DNA of 64,000 nucleotides from assembly GCA_947447265.1 (NCBI GenBank), contig CANFKC010000013.1, positions 1 through 64,000 on the forward strand, in the 5' to 3' direction. Numbering within the stretch: position 1 is the first letter of the stretch; every line of letters starts with the position of its first letter. The notes beneath the pieces are model-generated. The model was given only the letters and a program-made list of their open reading frames with translations, was not told where the DNA came from and searched no databases. Below, one piece after another: positions 1 to 7,783 of the stretch. Source of the DNA: Chitinophagaceae bacterium. Its GTDB lineage: Bacteria > Bacteroidota > Bacteroidia > Chitinophagales > Chitinophagaceae. Made by a program: the position numbers and the translations under genes.

Positions 1-81
1 CTCCGGCTTGCCGGTTGTTGAGGCAAGCCTTTCTTTTAATTGAACATCTGTAAGATGATTTACCAACTGTAAGGTTCGCAT
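1..81 (-). CDS. N-terminal fragment of an unidentified protein (runs off the window)
   Basis: Reading the minus strand from an ATG at 81 gives 27 uninterrupted codons to the window edge, beginning MRTLQLVNHLTDVQLKERLA. A clear Shine-Dalgarno-like AGGGAG sits six bases before the ATG, unusually good for this genome, which supports this start. The fragment is too short to assign. A DNA-binding or transposase N-terminus is conceivable from the helical, charged character, but nothing seen proves it. Confidence 0.5.
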   Translation of the reverse strand, partial: MRTLQLVNHLTDVQLKERLASTTGKPE

Positions 82-188
82 AGCTCCCTATTTGAACCAA
101 AGATAGTAAATTATTATTTTAATAATTTTGATGGCGGTTTATTATGAAACTATCATTTCAATGGCTTTTTAGTTATAAGGCTGAATTA

Positions 189-746
189 TTATTCCCCGTC
201 TTCTTTTGCTGGTTTTTTGGTTGGCTTTTCTTCCGGCTCGTCAGCTTCTTCCTCATCGTCGCCATCTTCATCTTTCTTCTTTTTAACTGTGCTGCCTTTT
301 TTAGCAGTAGCTGGTTTGGCCTCAGGCTTTTCTTTCTCTTTTTCCGCAGTTTCTGCTTCAATTGCTTCCGCTGTTTTCTTCACCGTAGTTATCTTCCTGG
401 TTGCACGGTCAAATGTCAGTTCATACAGATTCACGCTGTTGTCGCCAATTTGCTGGGTAATAAAACCTGCGAATGTTTTTACATCATCTCCACCATCAAC
501 AGAATCAATGTTGGCAATAACCTTTACAACCTCTTTATTTTCCTTTTGTAATTTTGGTATCTTCTTTTTCTCATCGCTAAATTCTTTCAGGGCACTAATC
601 TGCTTGCGGAATTCCTTGTAGTCAGATTTTTCTTTTTGTTTCTCTTTTACTTCAGCCGAGGCATGCTTTACAGGTGGTACCTGGGCAAAACTAAGTGCCG
701 GGCAAATAAAGCAGAGTATAGCCAGTAATATGATTGCGTTTTTCAT
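189..746 (-). CDS. Secreted hypothetical protein with charged low-complexity tail
   Basis: The 185-residue product starts with a good Sec signal peptide (residues 1-21, ending LSFAQ). A Lys/Glu-rich, probably helical stretch follows (about 30-75), then a short beta-like segment (about 80-120), and a C-terminal third that is almost only Lys, Glu, Asp, Pro and Ala. I recognise no domain. It lies about 100 bases downstream of mreD on the same strand and could be read from the same transcript, but the gap leaves room for its own promoter. The acidic/basic tail suggests a flexible periplasmic protein; function unknown. Confidence 0.7.
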   Translation of the reverse strand: MKNAIILLAILCFICPALSFAQVPPVKHASAEVKEKQKEKSDYKEFRKQISALKEFSDEKKKIPKLQKENKEVVKVIANIDSVDGGDDVKTFAGFITQQIGDNSVNLYELTFDRATRKITTVKKTAEAIEAETAEKEKEKPEAKPATAKKGSTVKKKKDEDGDDEEEADEPEEKPTKKPAKEDGE

Positions 747-849
747 AGCCAGAAAAGTTATTTGTAAATTTCAGGTTTTTAACTGTAAAAAGTTAAATGG
801 TCAACAAAAAATAACAGCATAAAATGTGAAAATTCCCTGCCCGTTTTCT

Positions 850-1392
850 TTATGCCCTTGTCACTGTTTGGCGGGTAAAGAGCAATATATAAACGATAAC
901 AAAGAGCATTGAAGTAACCAGCGAAGCGCCGATTTTCAGCAGTAACGGACCGAAACCAGAAATACTCCACGATTCGATGGAAAAGAACACAATGTGGTGC
1001 AGCAATAGCAAGAAACCACTATACACGAGGAACGGTGTCCAGCCCATATTTTTTACAGAGGGTTGCTGGTTAATGTATTCTGATAGATTGCGCGGCATTA
1101 ATGCATTCAGTACGTTGGTGCGTAGGTAAGCTACCAGTAGTGTTGCTGCTGCGTGCATGCCTGCAGTGGTCATAAAAGCATCGACGGTAACGCCTAACGA
1201 GAAGCCAAGTACCAACAACACCCAAACCGGCGTTTCAAAGGGCAGGAGCAAAATAAATATAGGATAAATAAAAGGATTGAACAACGCACCTGCCGGGCTG
1301 GTAAACCAATGCAGGGTAATATTGTTGAGGATGAACACCTGCAACAATATTATGATACAAAAACGCAAAAAATTCTTTAAGTAAATGTTCAT
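850..1392 (-). CDS. mreD: Rod shape-determining protein MreD
   Basis: A 180-residue, very hydrophobic protein with about five membrane segments (near residues 8-28, 35-55, 58-80, 110-135 and 145-172), the expected size and topology for MreD. MreD is an inner-membrane partner of MreC and MreB in the elongasome that directs lateral peptidoglycan synthesis. Its ATG is three bases after the mreC stop, so the two are translationally linked. In many genomes mrdA (PBP2) and rodA follow mreD. Here the next genes are a secreted hypothetical and an unidentified fragment, so those partners must lie elsewhere or be absent from this cluster. The assignment rests on context plus topology, because MreD sequences are poorly conserved. 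Confidence 0.88.
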   Translation of the reverse strand: MNIYLKNFLRFCIIILLQVFILNNITLHWFTSPAGALFNPFIYPIFILLLPFETPVWVLLVLGFSLGVTVDAFMTTAGMHAAATLLVAYLRTNVLNALMPRNLSEYINQQPSVKNMGWTPFLVYSGFLLLLHHIVFFSIESWSISGFGPLLLKIGASLVTSMLFVIVYILLFTRQTVTRA

Positions 1393-1395
1393 CCT

Positions 1396-2253
1396 TTATT
1401 TTTTTGCGGGTAACTCCTCCAGTTGTTTTCTTTCTTCACTCATCAGGTTTTCAATAACGTAAACATACTGAAGGTTCCTGAAGTTGGTAGCAGGTGTAAG
1501 GTACAATTGTTGCTTGCCGTTCTTTTTGTTCAGCTCTACTTTCGCAACGCGGCCAATTAATACATCGGCCGGGAAGGTATTGCCATAAGGCGTGGTAAAC
1601 ACCGAATCGCCGCGCTTAATTTTAAGTTCCGGCGGCATATCCTTCATCATAAACACATCAGGGTGTTCATTATCCCAAACTGTCGATTTAAAGGTACCGT
1701 CTTTAAGCTTGGCGCTTACCTGTTGTTTATTACTGAGAATAGAAAGTATACTGGCGAAGTTAGCGGAGACGTATTCAACCCTGCCTACCAGGCCGGTGCT
1801 GGATATTACCGCCATGCCCTTGGTAATGCCCTGCTTTGCGCCCCTGTCAATAGTAATATAGTTGTTTATACCGTCAACCGAATTATTAATAACCTTGGCG
1901 GTACGGTAGCGGTAGTCAGCATACTTAACAATATGCACTGTGGTATCAGTATTCGTAAGTGCTTTGTGCACCATCGTATCTCTGAGGGTATCCAGTGTTG
2001 TGTACCGGTCAACGAGTTTGCGGAGTCTTACATTTTCAGAAAGCAAGGTATCATTCATCTTGCCCAGGTTAATATAGTACACAAGGTCAGTTTGCTTCTG
2101 GTAAGCAATACCAATGGCTGTGTTGGCTGAACTAACAAGATCATCGCCCTGCAGGGTGCGGGAGTGCGCTATAAGTATAAAGCATACGATTTCCAGCCCT
2201 ACAAATAATATGAGGTTAAAAAAACGGCGTATGATGAGAATAAAATTGCGCAC
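1396..2253 (-). CDS. mreC: Rod shape-determining protein MreC
   Basis: The 285-residue product has one N-terminal membrane anchor (about residues 8-28), then a coiled-coil stretch with heptad leucines (about 65-85, MNDTLLSENVRLRKLVDRYT), then the two small beta-barrels of the periplasmic MreC domain (TIDRGAKQGITKGMAVIS and GLVGRVEYV). MreC is the periplasmic scaffold linking MreB to the peptidoglycan synthases. Translation starts at GTG (2253). It follows mreB by about 135 bases and precedes mreD by 3. Length and motif order fit the family. Confidence 0.94.
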   Translation of the reverse strand: MRNFILIIRRFFNLILFVGLEIVCFILIAHSRTLQGDDLVSSANTAIGIAYQKQTDLVYYINLGKMNDTLLSENVRLRKLVDRYTTLDTLRDTMVHKALTNTDTTVHIVKYADYRYRTAKVINNSVDGINNYITIDRGAKQGITKGMAVISSTGLVGRVEYVSANFASILSILSNKQQVSAKLKDGTFKSTVWDNEHPDVFMMKDMPPELKIKRGDSVFTTPYGNTFPADVLIGRVAKVELNKKNGKQQLYLTPATNFRNLQYVYVIENLMSEERKQLEELPAKK

Positions 2254-2389
2254 GAAAAGACCCCCTCTGCTCCCGGCCCGCTTTTGGCGGCAAAGAGATG
2301 CTATTTTTTATTTTGAGAAAATATAATCATGTTCAGAACAAATGATACAATAGTATCCGCTACCCTTTTGGTAAAGTGCGGGAATACAA

Positions 2390-3421
2390 TTATTTCATAA
2401 GGAATGGCATACGAACAATGTTCTTTAACGCCATACCGGTGCCACGTACCACTGCACGCAGCGGATCTTCAGCTACATGTACCGGAAGCTTGATCTTGTG
2501 CGAAATACGCTTGTCAAGGCCCCTGAGCAACGCACCACCACCGGTGAGGTATAAACCACGGCGGTAAATATCTGCTGCAAGTTCAGGAGGTGTGCTTTCC
2601 AATGCCTTAAGTATCGCTTCCTCTATTTTAAAGATGGATTTATCGAGCGCTTCAGCAACTTCCTGGTACGACACCATAATTTGTTTTGGTATACCGGTAA
2701 CAAGGTCACGGCCGTTAACTGCAATATCATCCGGGGGATTGTCTAAATCTTTTAATGCAGAACCAACATGTATCTTGATCTGCTCAGCGGTACGCTCACC
2801 AATCATAAGACTGTGGTAGCGGCGCATAGCTTCCATAATATCGCCTGTGAACTCGTCACCCGCAATACGGATAGACTGATCGCAAACAATACCTGCAAGT
2901 GCAATAACTGATATACCGGTAGTACCGCCACCAATATCAATGATCATATTACCGGTAGGTTCTTCTACATCAATACCTATACCAAGGGCAGCGGCCATTG
3001 GTTCATGAATCATGAATACTTCTTTAGCACCCGCCATTTCGGCAGAGTGTCGAACAGCCCTTTTTTCAACTTCGGTAATGCTGCTCGGTATACAAATAAC
3101 CATGCGCAGGCTTGGTGGGAACATTGGTTTTTTAGGATAAACCAATTTTATCATTTCCCTCAGCATACCTTCTGCTGCGTTAAAGTCGGCAATTACACCA
3201 TCTTTAAGCGGACGTATAGTTTTAAGATTTTCGTGAGTTTTTTCATGCATCATCATAGCCTTCTTACCAACGGCTACAATTTTGTTTGTGGTACGGTCAA
3301 TTGCAACGATAGAAGGCTCGTCAACAACAACTTCGTCATTATGAATAATTAATGTATTAGCAGTGCCAAGGTCAATGGCAATTTCTTGCGTCAGAAATTT
3401 AAAAAAGCTCAAAAAGCTCAT
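2390..3421 (-). CDS. mreB: Rod shape-determining protein MreB, bacterial actin
   Basis: A 343-residue actin-like ATPase. Phosphate-1 loop DLGTANTLI lies near residue 17, phosphate-2 IIDIGGGTTGISVIAL near 160, and the adenosine motif LTGGGALLRGLD near 290. MreB forms membrane-bound filaments that steer cell-wall synthesis along the rod. The N-terminus (MSFLSFFKFLTQ) has the hydrophobic, amphipathic character expected for membrane binding. It is the first gene of mreBCD, with a TAnnTTTG promoter box about 75 bases upstream. The length is typical and no key residue is missing. Confidence 0.98.
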   Translation of the reverse strand: MSFLSFFKFLTQEIAIDLGTANTLIIHNDEVVVDEPSIVAIDRTTNKIVAVGKKAMMMHEKTHENLKTIRPLKDGVIADFNAAEGMLREMIKLVYPKKPMFPPSLRMVICIPSSITEVEKRAVRHSAEMAGAKEVFMIHEPMAAALGIGIDVEEPTGNMIIDIGGGTTGISVIALAGIVCDQSIRIAGDEFTGDIMEAMRRYHSLMIGERTAEQIKIHVGSALKDLDNPPDDIAVNGRDLVTGIPKQIMVSYQEVAEALDKSIFKIEEAILKALESTPPELAADIYRRGLYLTGGGALLRGLDKRISHKIKLPVHVAEDPLRAVVRGTGMALKNIVRMPFLMK

Positions 3422-3494
3422 TATAACGGGAATTTTATAATAATAGCGAAATGCGAAAAAATGTCGGTTCTTGGTATATACTATATACTCTGTG

Positions 3495-3521
3495 CAAAAT
3501 TATGTAAATAATACTGCCAAA
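3495..3521 (-). promoter_or_regulatory. Candidate mreB promoter (Bacteroidota type)
   Basis: On the minus strand a perfect TAnnTTTG box (TAATTTTG, 3502-3495) is preceded 15 bases upstream by TTTG (3521-3518). This matches the -7/-33 pattern known for Bacteroidota, although the spacer is a little short. It would give a leader of about 65 bases before mreB. Confidence 0.5.
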
Positions 3522-3685
3522 ATGGAATTATTATGCACTTAGAGCTAATTTTTATTTTTTTATTTGAAATAATAAAAATACAACATGTTTCTGATGGTTT
3601 AAATTTTTTACGCAGGCATTATTTTTCAAATTCGAAGGCTGTGTTTTTAACTTTTAGTTAGTAAAAATGGGATGAATGGATGAGG

Positions 3686-3722
3686 TTCGCCGTTGGTGAA
3701 GAGAACACCAACAACGGCGAAA
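3686..3722. repeat. Hairpin repeat, copy 1 of the ACACCAACAACGGCG family
   Basis: Two arms (TTCGCCGTTGGTG and CACCAACAACGGCGAA) can pair except for a 3-base bulge, around an AAGAGAA loop. The element shares GAACACCAACAACGGCG with copies near 20.8, 21.5, 22.4, 22.65, 23.2 and 28.15 kb. It lies 24 bases past the stop of the minus-strand gene at 3746, so it may act as a 3' hairpin or terminator. Confidence 0.75.
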
Positions 3723-3745
3723 AACGGATAGTACAGGCATCTTCA

Positions 3746-3955
3746 TCAATCTAATATCTCCGCATGATAACCACTCCGCCTTACTACATCGATAATAGTA
3801 TGGCAGGAAACGTTTTCACCGCAAACACGCAGTATCCTGTCGCAATCATCGAGGTCGAAATTGATGGATGCACCGGGATAATGATAAAGCAGTTCCTGCA
3901 CTATCAGGTCAGATTGCGCAACACTGGCTACGTCGGTTTTGAAAACTTCTATCAT
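3746..3955 (-). CDS. Small HMA-fold-like protein without the metal-binding CxxC
   Basis: A 69-residue protein (MIEVFKTDV...FDLDDCDRILRVCGEN...VVRRSGYHAEIL). The beta-alpha-beta-beta-alpha-beta pattern resembles heavy-metal-associated-domain proteins, but there is no CxxC, so copper-chaperone activity is unlikely. Similar short proteins with the FDLeDCDRILRV stretch are, to my knowledge, common in Bacteroidota. It is the last gene of a four-gene minus operon, 20 bases after the DoxX-like gene. The exact role is unknown. Confidence 0.7.
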   Translation of the reverse strand: MIEVFKTDVASVAQSDLIVQELLYHYPGASINFDLDDCDRILRVCGENVSCHTIIDVVRRSGYHAEILD

Positions 3956-3975
3956 GTAATTACAGGTTATAGTAA

Positions 3976-4308
3976 TCAGGCGCCCTTCATTCTTTTATGA
4001 TAGTAAATGTAAGACAAGCACAGGAACAACATTGGCAATACCATAAAAAATACCGGTGCTATAGGGTCTTGGCTGCCCGGCTGCATAGCAACCGCCAGCT
4101 GCGAATAAGCGGCACCAATAAGATCGAATGCCAGGCCGGCATAGGCCCATTCTTTTAACCGGGGAAAACCAGGAATAATTATAGCTATGCAACCCAATGC
4201 TTTTGCAACACCAATAAATGGCGTAAAATAAGGTGGGTAACCCAAATGGCTCATAAACTTCGCTGCCTCCGGGTGATTGATAATATCTGGTATGGCCGTA
4301 AAAAACAT
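3976..4308 (-). CDS. DoxX-like membrane protein
   Basis: The product has the DoxX/DoxD-like pattern of four membrane helices. The typical first-helix end FFTAIPDIINHPEAAKFMSH is followed by LGYPPYFTPFIGVAKALG, GLAFDLIGAAYSQ and a terminal helix before YYHKRMKG. The family includes small membrane oxidoreductase-like proteins of unclear function. From the ATG at 4308 the first helix is cut short. The same frame is open upstream and reads KKTNIIYWIITGIFAAF, a typical first helix, beginning after an ATT codon at 4362-4360. No ATG, GTG or TTG is placed to start there, so the true start may be the rare ATT, or the ATG at 4308 is used. Confidence 0.8.
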   Translation of the reverse strand: MFFTAIPDIINHPEAAKFMSHLGYPPYFTPFIGVAKALGCIAIIIPGFPRLKEWAYAGLAFDLIGAAYSQLAVAMQPGSQDPIAPVFFMVLPMLFLCLSYIYYHKRMKGA

Positions 4309-4414
4309 AAAAGCGGCAAAAATGCCGGTGATTATCCAATAAATAATGTTCGTCTTTTTAATGATTGATGGTATGTGTGTGTAAATATGATTTTGCTTGC
4401 CCGGGAAACATGCC

Positions 4415-4822
4415 CTATTTTATTTTCTTCACATTTTTTACTGCCGCTTTTTCCGCTGCCTTCGCTTCATTTTGCTTCACCCGCGCCACTACAATTTTTT
4501 TAATCAGGTTAAAAGGTATTGGTTTATCAAACGGAAAACGAATGGTGCCTTTTGAAACGTCCAGCCCTGCAAGTTCTTTAGCAAAAGTTGAGGTTATGGT
4601 TTCAGAATTGCCCGGATAAAATCCGCAATGATGCGTGTGCGCCGCAAAGTAAACCAGCGCGCCATGGTATTTGTAGGCCGGCATTCCATAGCTGATCACT
4701 TCTTCGGCTTCAGGCGCCGCTGCCTTAATGGTTGCACGCATTTGCTCCAGTATCTCCCGAACCGCCTTTGGTTCGGAGGCAATGTAAGTATCGACTGTTA
4801 CCTGATTGTTAGCTTTTTCCAT
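4415..4822 (-). CDS. DUF1801 (YdhG-like) domain protein
   Basis: The 135-residue protein carries the DUF1801 pattern: TVDTYIASEPKAVREILEQM, then EEVISYGMPAYKYHGALVYF and GFYPGNSETI, with a Lys/Ala-rich tail. Relatives include Bacillus YdhG, proposed as an iron chaperone, but most members are uncharacterised. The ATG at 4822 was preferred over a TTG at 4846 because the latter would run into the preceding gene, which ends at 4833. Second to last pairings in the operon suggest co-transcription with the DoxX-like and small HMA-like genes downstream. Confidence 0.82.
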   Translation of the reverse strand: MEKANNQVTVDTYIASEPKAVREILEQMRATIKAAAPEAEEVISYGMPAYKYHGALVYFAAHTHHCGFYPGNSETITSTFAKELAGLDVSKGTIRFPFDKPIPFNLIKKIVVARVKQNEAKAAEKAAVKNVKKIK

Positions 4823-4832
4823 AATTGGTTTG

Positions 4833-5243
4833 TTATTGGTCAGCAAGTCGCACCATGCACCTTACTTCAGTATTGCTAATATACCATTCTACGCAATAGC
4901 CATTCGGGTCAATGCCGGGCTGATGCAATAACTGCTGGAAGGCAATGCCAATTGCAGCGGTATCTTTCATATAGTCGTGAAGTATAACGCTTACGTAGGT
5001 GCCCTTGGGTACTACCATGGTTGGGCATCCCAATTTTTCACCTTCCCCGGAAAAGGCTTCTTCTGTAGCTGCTATATACTGTATAACACCATGTTCAGGT
5101 CGGGAAAGGCCAAGGTATTTTCTATCGGTCGTAAACGGAACCATAGCATGTAATTTTTGATGCGCCGCCAGTACGCCGGCAGGTAAGGATATTGCAGTCA
5201 CATAAAAGATGCTGATGTCGCTTTCTAACTTATAGCGTTCCAT
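4833..5243 (-). CDS. GyrI/effector-binding-like protein
   Basis: A 136-residue protein (MERYKLESDISIFYVTAISL...) whose central GEGEKLGCPTMVVPKGTYVS and final GYCVEWYISNTEVRCMV resemble the GyrI-like/AraC effector-binding (SRPBCC-like small-molecule-binding) fold. No DNA-binding domain is fused, so it is a stand-alone binding domain. It is the first gene of the four-gene minus operon ending at 3746. The natural ligand cannot be read from the sequence. Confidence 0.7.
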   Translation of the reverse strand: MERYKLESDISIFYVTAISLPAGVLAAHQKLHAMVPFTTDRKYLGLSRPEHGVIQYIAATEEAFSGEGEKLGCPTMVVPKGTYVSVILHDYMKDTAAIGIAFQQLLHQPGIDPNGYCVEWYISNTEVRCMVRLADQ

Positions 5244-5405
5244 ATCGGGTGCTGATTAACAGGTTGAATAAAGTGGTGAATTAACGTTACAAAATTACGC
5301 CCGGCCTATTAAAAATGTTAGTGTAATTACGACATTGTGAGGCGTAGTTTGCGACAATGCACAGCGCGCGAATAGCGTTTAACCCAAGTGCAGGATTGGC
5401 TAAGG

Positions 5406-7769
5406 TTATATGAATTTCACCTTAATTTCAATATTGGTATTCCTTCCTTTATCGTCAGAACACGATATTTTTAACAAGGAGGCATTAGCCGAAAAAAACA
5501 TTTTTTCATTAGCGGCCGAGGCCACGTAGAAGCGGTCGTTAATATACCAGTATACCTTTTTCACATCTCCGGCTACAATGCAGGAAAGTTGCAGTTTTTG
5601 CTGTTCCTTATTTTCAATGAGGTAGGTCATACCATTAGTGAGCGATGTTATGACAGGGGCCTGGCCGGGAAAGGTGCGGTTGCAAGCAGGGTTATGTGGC
5701 GGCAGCTTAGTATATGCCACACCAGATGCTTCATAGAAGCTGGCAAGCTCTGATGATATATTCGGCAGCATGCTTGTTTTATAGCCATTGGGTGGCAGGC
5801 AGTAAGTACAATAGCAAAACTTATCGTCGGCTGATGTCCATGTTTGTTTCAGGTGTTCGCATCTGTTGCTCCTGGATACGCCGGGGATATAATAGTCCAT
5901 CACCTGGTTGGTACAAAAATCATTAGGCACACAACCTGTTTCCGCACATACCAAACGGAAACCCAGCGCTGCGGGTGGTTCCAGCCATTCGTTAGCGGCA
6001 TCATGATCGATAGCATTGAACAACTGGAACAACAATGGCGTAGCGGTAGATGCACCGCTCAGATCCGGCACGCCTACGGCAGAAAAATTACCCAACCACA
6101 CCCCGATGGTATACCGCTTATTGTATCCCACACTCCAGGCATCCTTTCTGCCGTAAGATGTACCGGTTTTCCAGGCTATACGGGGTATACCCTGAGCCTC
6201 ATCGAACGCATTCGGAAGGTCGGGCCGGTGCAGTTCGCTCAGCACCTTGGTAAGCATGTAATTGGCGGCGGGTGAGAGTATAGCATAGCCATCCTTTTTC
6301 GATGTGTCTTTTCTAACACTTGCATTACCCGATGTTGCCGTTTTTTTTAATAATTCATATTGCAACGGGTAATACCTGCCATCGTTGGCAAATGATGCAT
6401 ATAATGCCGTAAGCTCATCGAGCCTGATGCCGCAGCCACCCAGTATGAGCGAAAGGCCCATCTTCTTTTTATTTTGCGCTATAGAGGCAAAGCCTGCCTG
6501 CGTAAGTACCCCTGCGAATTTATCTACGCTTTCTTCATCGAGCAGTTTTACTGCGGGTATGTTTAAAGAATGGCTCAGCGCATATTCGGCGGTAACATTG
6601 CCTTTAAAAGTACGGTCATAATTTTCCGGCGAATAGCCCTTAATACTGATGGGCACATCAGCGATAATTGTTTTGGGTGTTACCCAGCCACGGTCCATAC
6701 ACAAGCCATAGAGCAACGGCTTCAGGGTGCTGCCCGGCGAGCGCACCGCCCGCACTCCATCTACCTGCCCATAATGGAAGCGATCAGTAAAATCTGATGA
6801 GCCAACATAGGTGAGCACCTCATGGGTAACATTATCAACAACCAGCACTGCAGCATTATTGATGTTGTGCATTTTAAGCTGGTTCACATAATTGGTTACA
6901 ATCCCCTCCGCTTTCTGCTGCATTTTTTCATCGAGGGTAGTATGTATCTCCAGGTTGCCGGGATGCATTTTTTTTACCCGCATAGCGAATTGCGGCACGT
7001 TTGCCGGGGCGGCATGGCGGTATGCGGTAAGGGGTTCCTGCAGGGCATCATTAATAATACTTTCAGCGAAGAGCTGGTCTGCTTTAAAACGCAACAGCCA
7101 CTTGTTGCGCTGTTTTATAATGAGTGCGTTATCCTTACCCATAACCAGCGAATTTGGCCGGTTGGGTATAATACTGAGCGCAGTAATTTCGGCAAGCGAA
7201 AGGTGGTCAGGGGTCTTATTGAAATAGAGCAATGATGCGGCCTTTACACCGTCAATGTTGGAACCGTAGGGCACCAGGTTTAGATACAGCTGCAATATTT
7301 CATCCTTGCTATAGCGGAGTTCCAACTGCGTGGCACAGAACATCTCCAGGCATTTATTAAAGTAGGTACGCGGTTTTGGGCGCAGCATCCTGGCCACCTG
7401 CATAGTAATGGTAGAAGCGCCCGAAGTGCGTTTCAGGCTGAATATATTATTCACCAACGCCCTGCCAGCAGCCATGGGGTTAACGCCCATGTGCCGGTAA
7501 AAGTGGCGGTCTTCTTTATAAATAATGGCCTTCTTTAATTCAGGAGTTATTTCATCGAGCCTCGTAAACATGCGCCACTGGTGGTCTTTAGCCAGGTAAG
7601 CATGCAGCACTGTGCCATCCCGCGCCTCCACAACCTGTGCAAACGCAATATCAGTATTCACCGGCAATATACGCGCGAGCAAAAGAAAAACCAGTACCGC
7701 CGCAGCGGTACCGATCATTCCTTTTTTCAACTTTCTTTTTAAACGTGTTCTGAAATCACTCTTGTCCAT
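5406..7769 (-). CDS. pbpC: Penicillin-binding protein 1C (glycosyltransferase/transpeptidase)
   Basis: A 787-residue class A penicillin-binding protein. A cytoplasmic basic N-terminus and one membrane anchor (about 18-36) lead into the GT51 glycosyltransferase, with the catalytic Glu86 in EDRHFYRHMGV. The transpeptidase domain has SxxK at Ser347-Lys350 (SPGSTLKP), SxN at 401-403 (SLN) and the KTGTS motif. The C-terminus (from about residue 700) fits the BiPBP_C domain typical of PBP1C. It polymerises and crosslinks peptidoglycan. It lies 14 bases after the alpha-2-macroglobulin gene in the same operon, the arrangement known from E. coli yfhM-pbpC. All catalytic motifs are intact. Confidence 0.96.
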   Translation of the reverse strand: MDKSDFRTRLKRKLKKGMIGTAAAVLVFLLLARILPVNTDIAFAQVVEARDGTVLHAYLAKDHQWRMFTRLDEITPELKKAIIYKEDRHFYRHMGVNPMAAGRALVNNIFSLKRTSGASTITMQVARMLRPKPRTYFNKCLEMFCATQLELRYSKDEILQLYLNLVPYGSNIDGVKAASLLYFNKTPDHLSLAEITALSIIPNRPNSLVMGKDNALIIKQRNKWLLRFKADQLFAESIINDALQEPLTAYRHAAPANVPQFAMRVKKMHPGNLEIHTTLDEKMQQKAEGIVTNYVNQLKMHNINNAAVLVVDNVTHEVLTYVGSSDFTDRFHYGQVDGVRAVRSPGSTLKPLLYGLCMDRGWVTPKTIIADVPISIKGYSPENYDRTFKGNVTAEYALSHSLNIPAVKLLDEESVDKFAGVLTQAGFASIAQNKKKMGLSLILGGCGIRLDELTALYASFANDGRYYPLQYELLKKTATSGNASVRKDTSKKDGYAILSPAANYMLTKVLSELHRPDLPNAFDEAQGIPRIAWKTGTSYGRKDAWSVGYNKRYTIGVWLGNFSAVGVPDLSGASTATPLLFQLFNAIDHDAANEWLEPPAALGFRLVCAETGCVPNDFCTNQVMDYYIPGVSRSNRCEHLKQTWTSADDKFCYCTYCLPPNGYKTSMLPNISSELASFYEASGVAYTKLPPHNPACNRTFPGQAPVITSLTNGMTYLIENKEQQKLQLSCIVAGDVKKVYWYINDRFYVASAANEKMFFSANASLLKISCSDDKGRNTNIEIKVKFI

Positions 7770-7783
7770 GGCCTGTGCCGTTC

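Larger units (their letters stand above)
3422..3745. other. Intergenic region between mreB and the 3746 gene
   Basis: This 324-base gap holds the mreB promoter candidate (3495-3521), an AT-rich tract (3540-3660), and a hairpin repeat at 3686-3722 close after the end of the 3746 gene. No coding potential was seen. Confidence 0.7.

Noticed and set aside
144-621. Plus-strand frames opposite the charged secreted protein
   Set aside because: They are complements of a low-complexity Lys/Glu coding region. The minus-strand frame has a proper signal peptide.
3995-4339. Alternative minus-strand frame overlapping the DoxX-like gene
   Set aside because: The other frame gives membrane helices and family motifs; this one does not.
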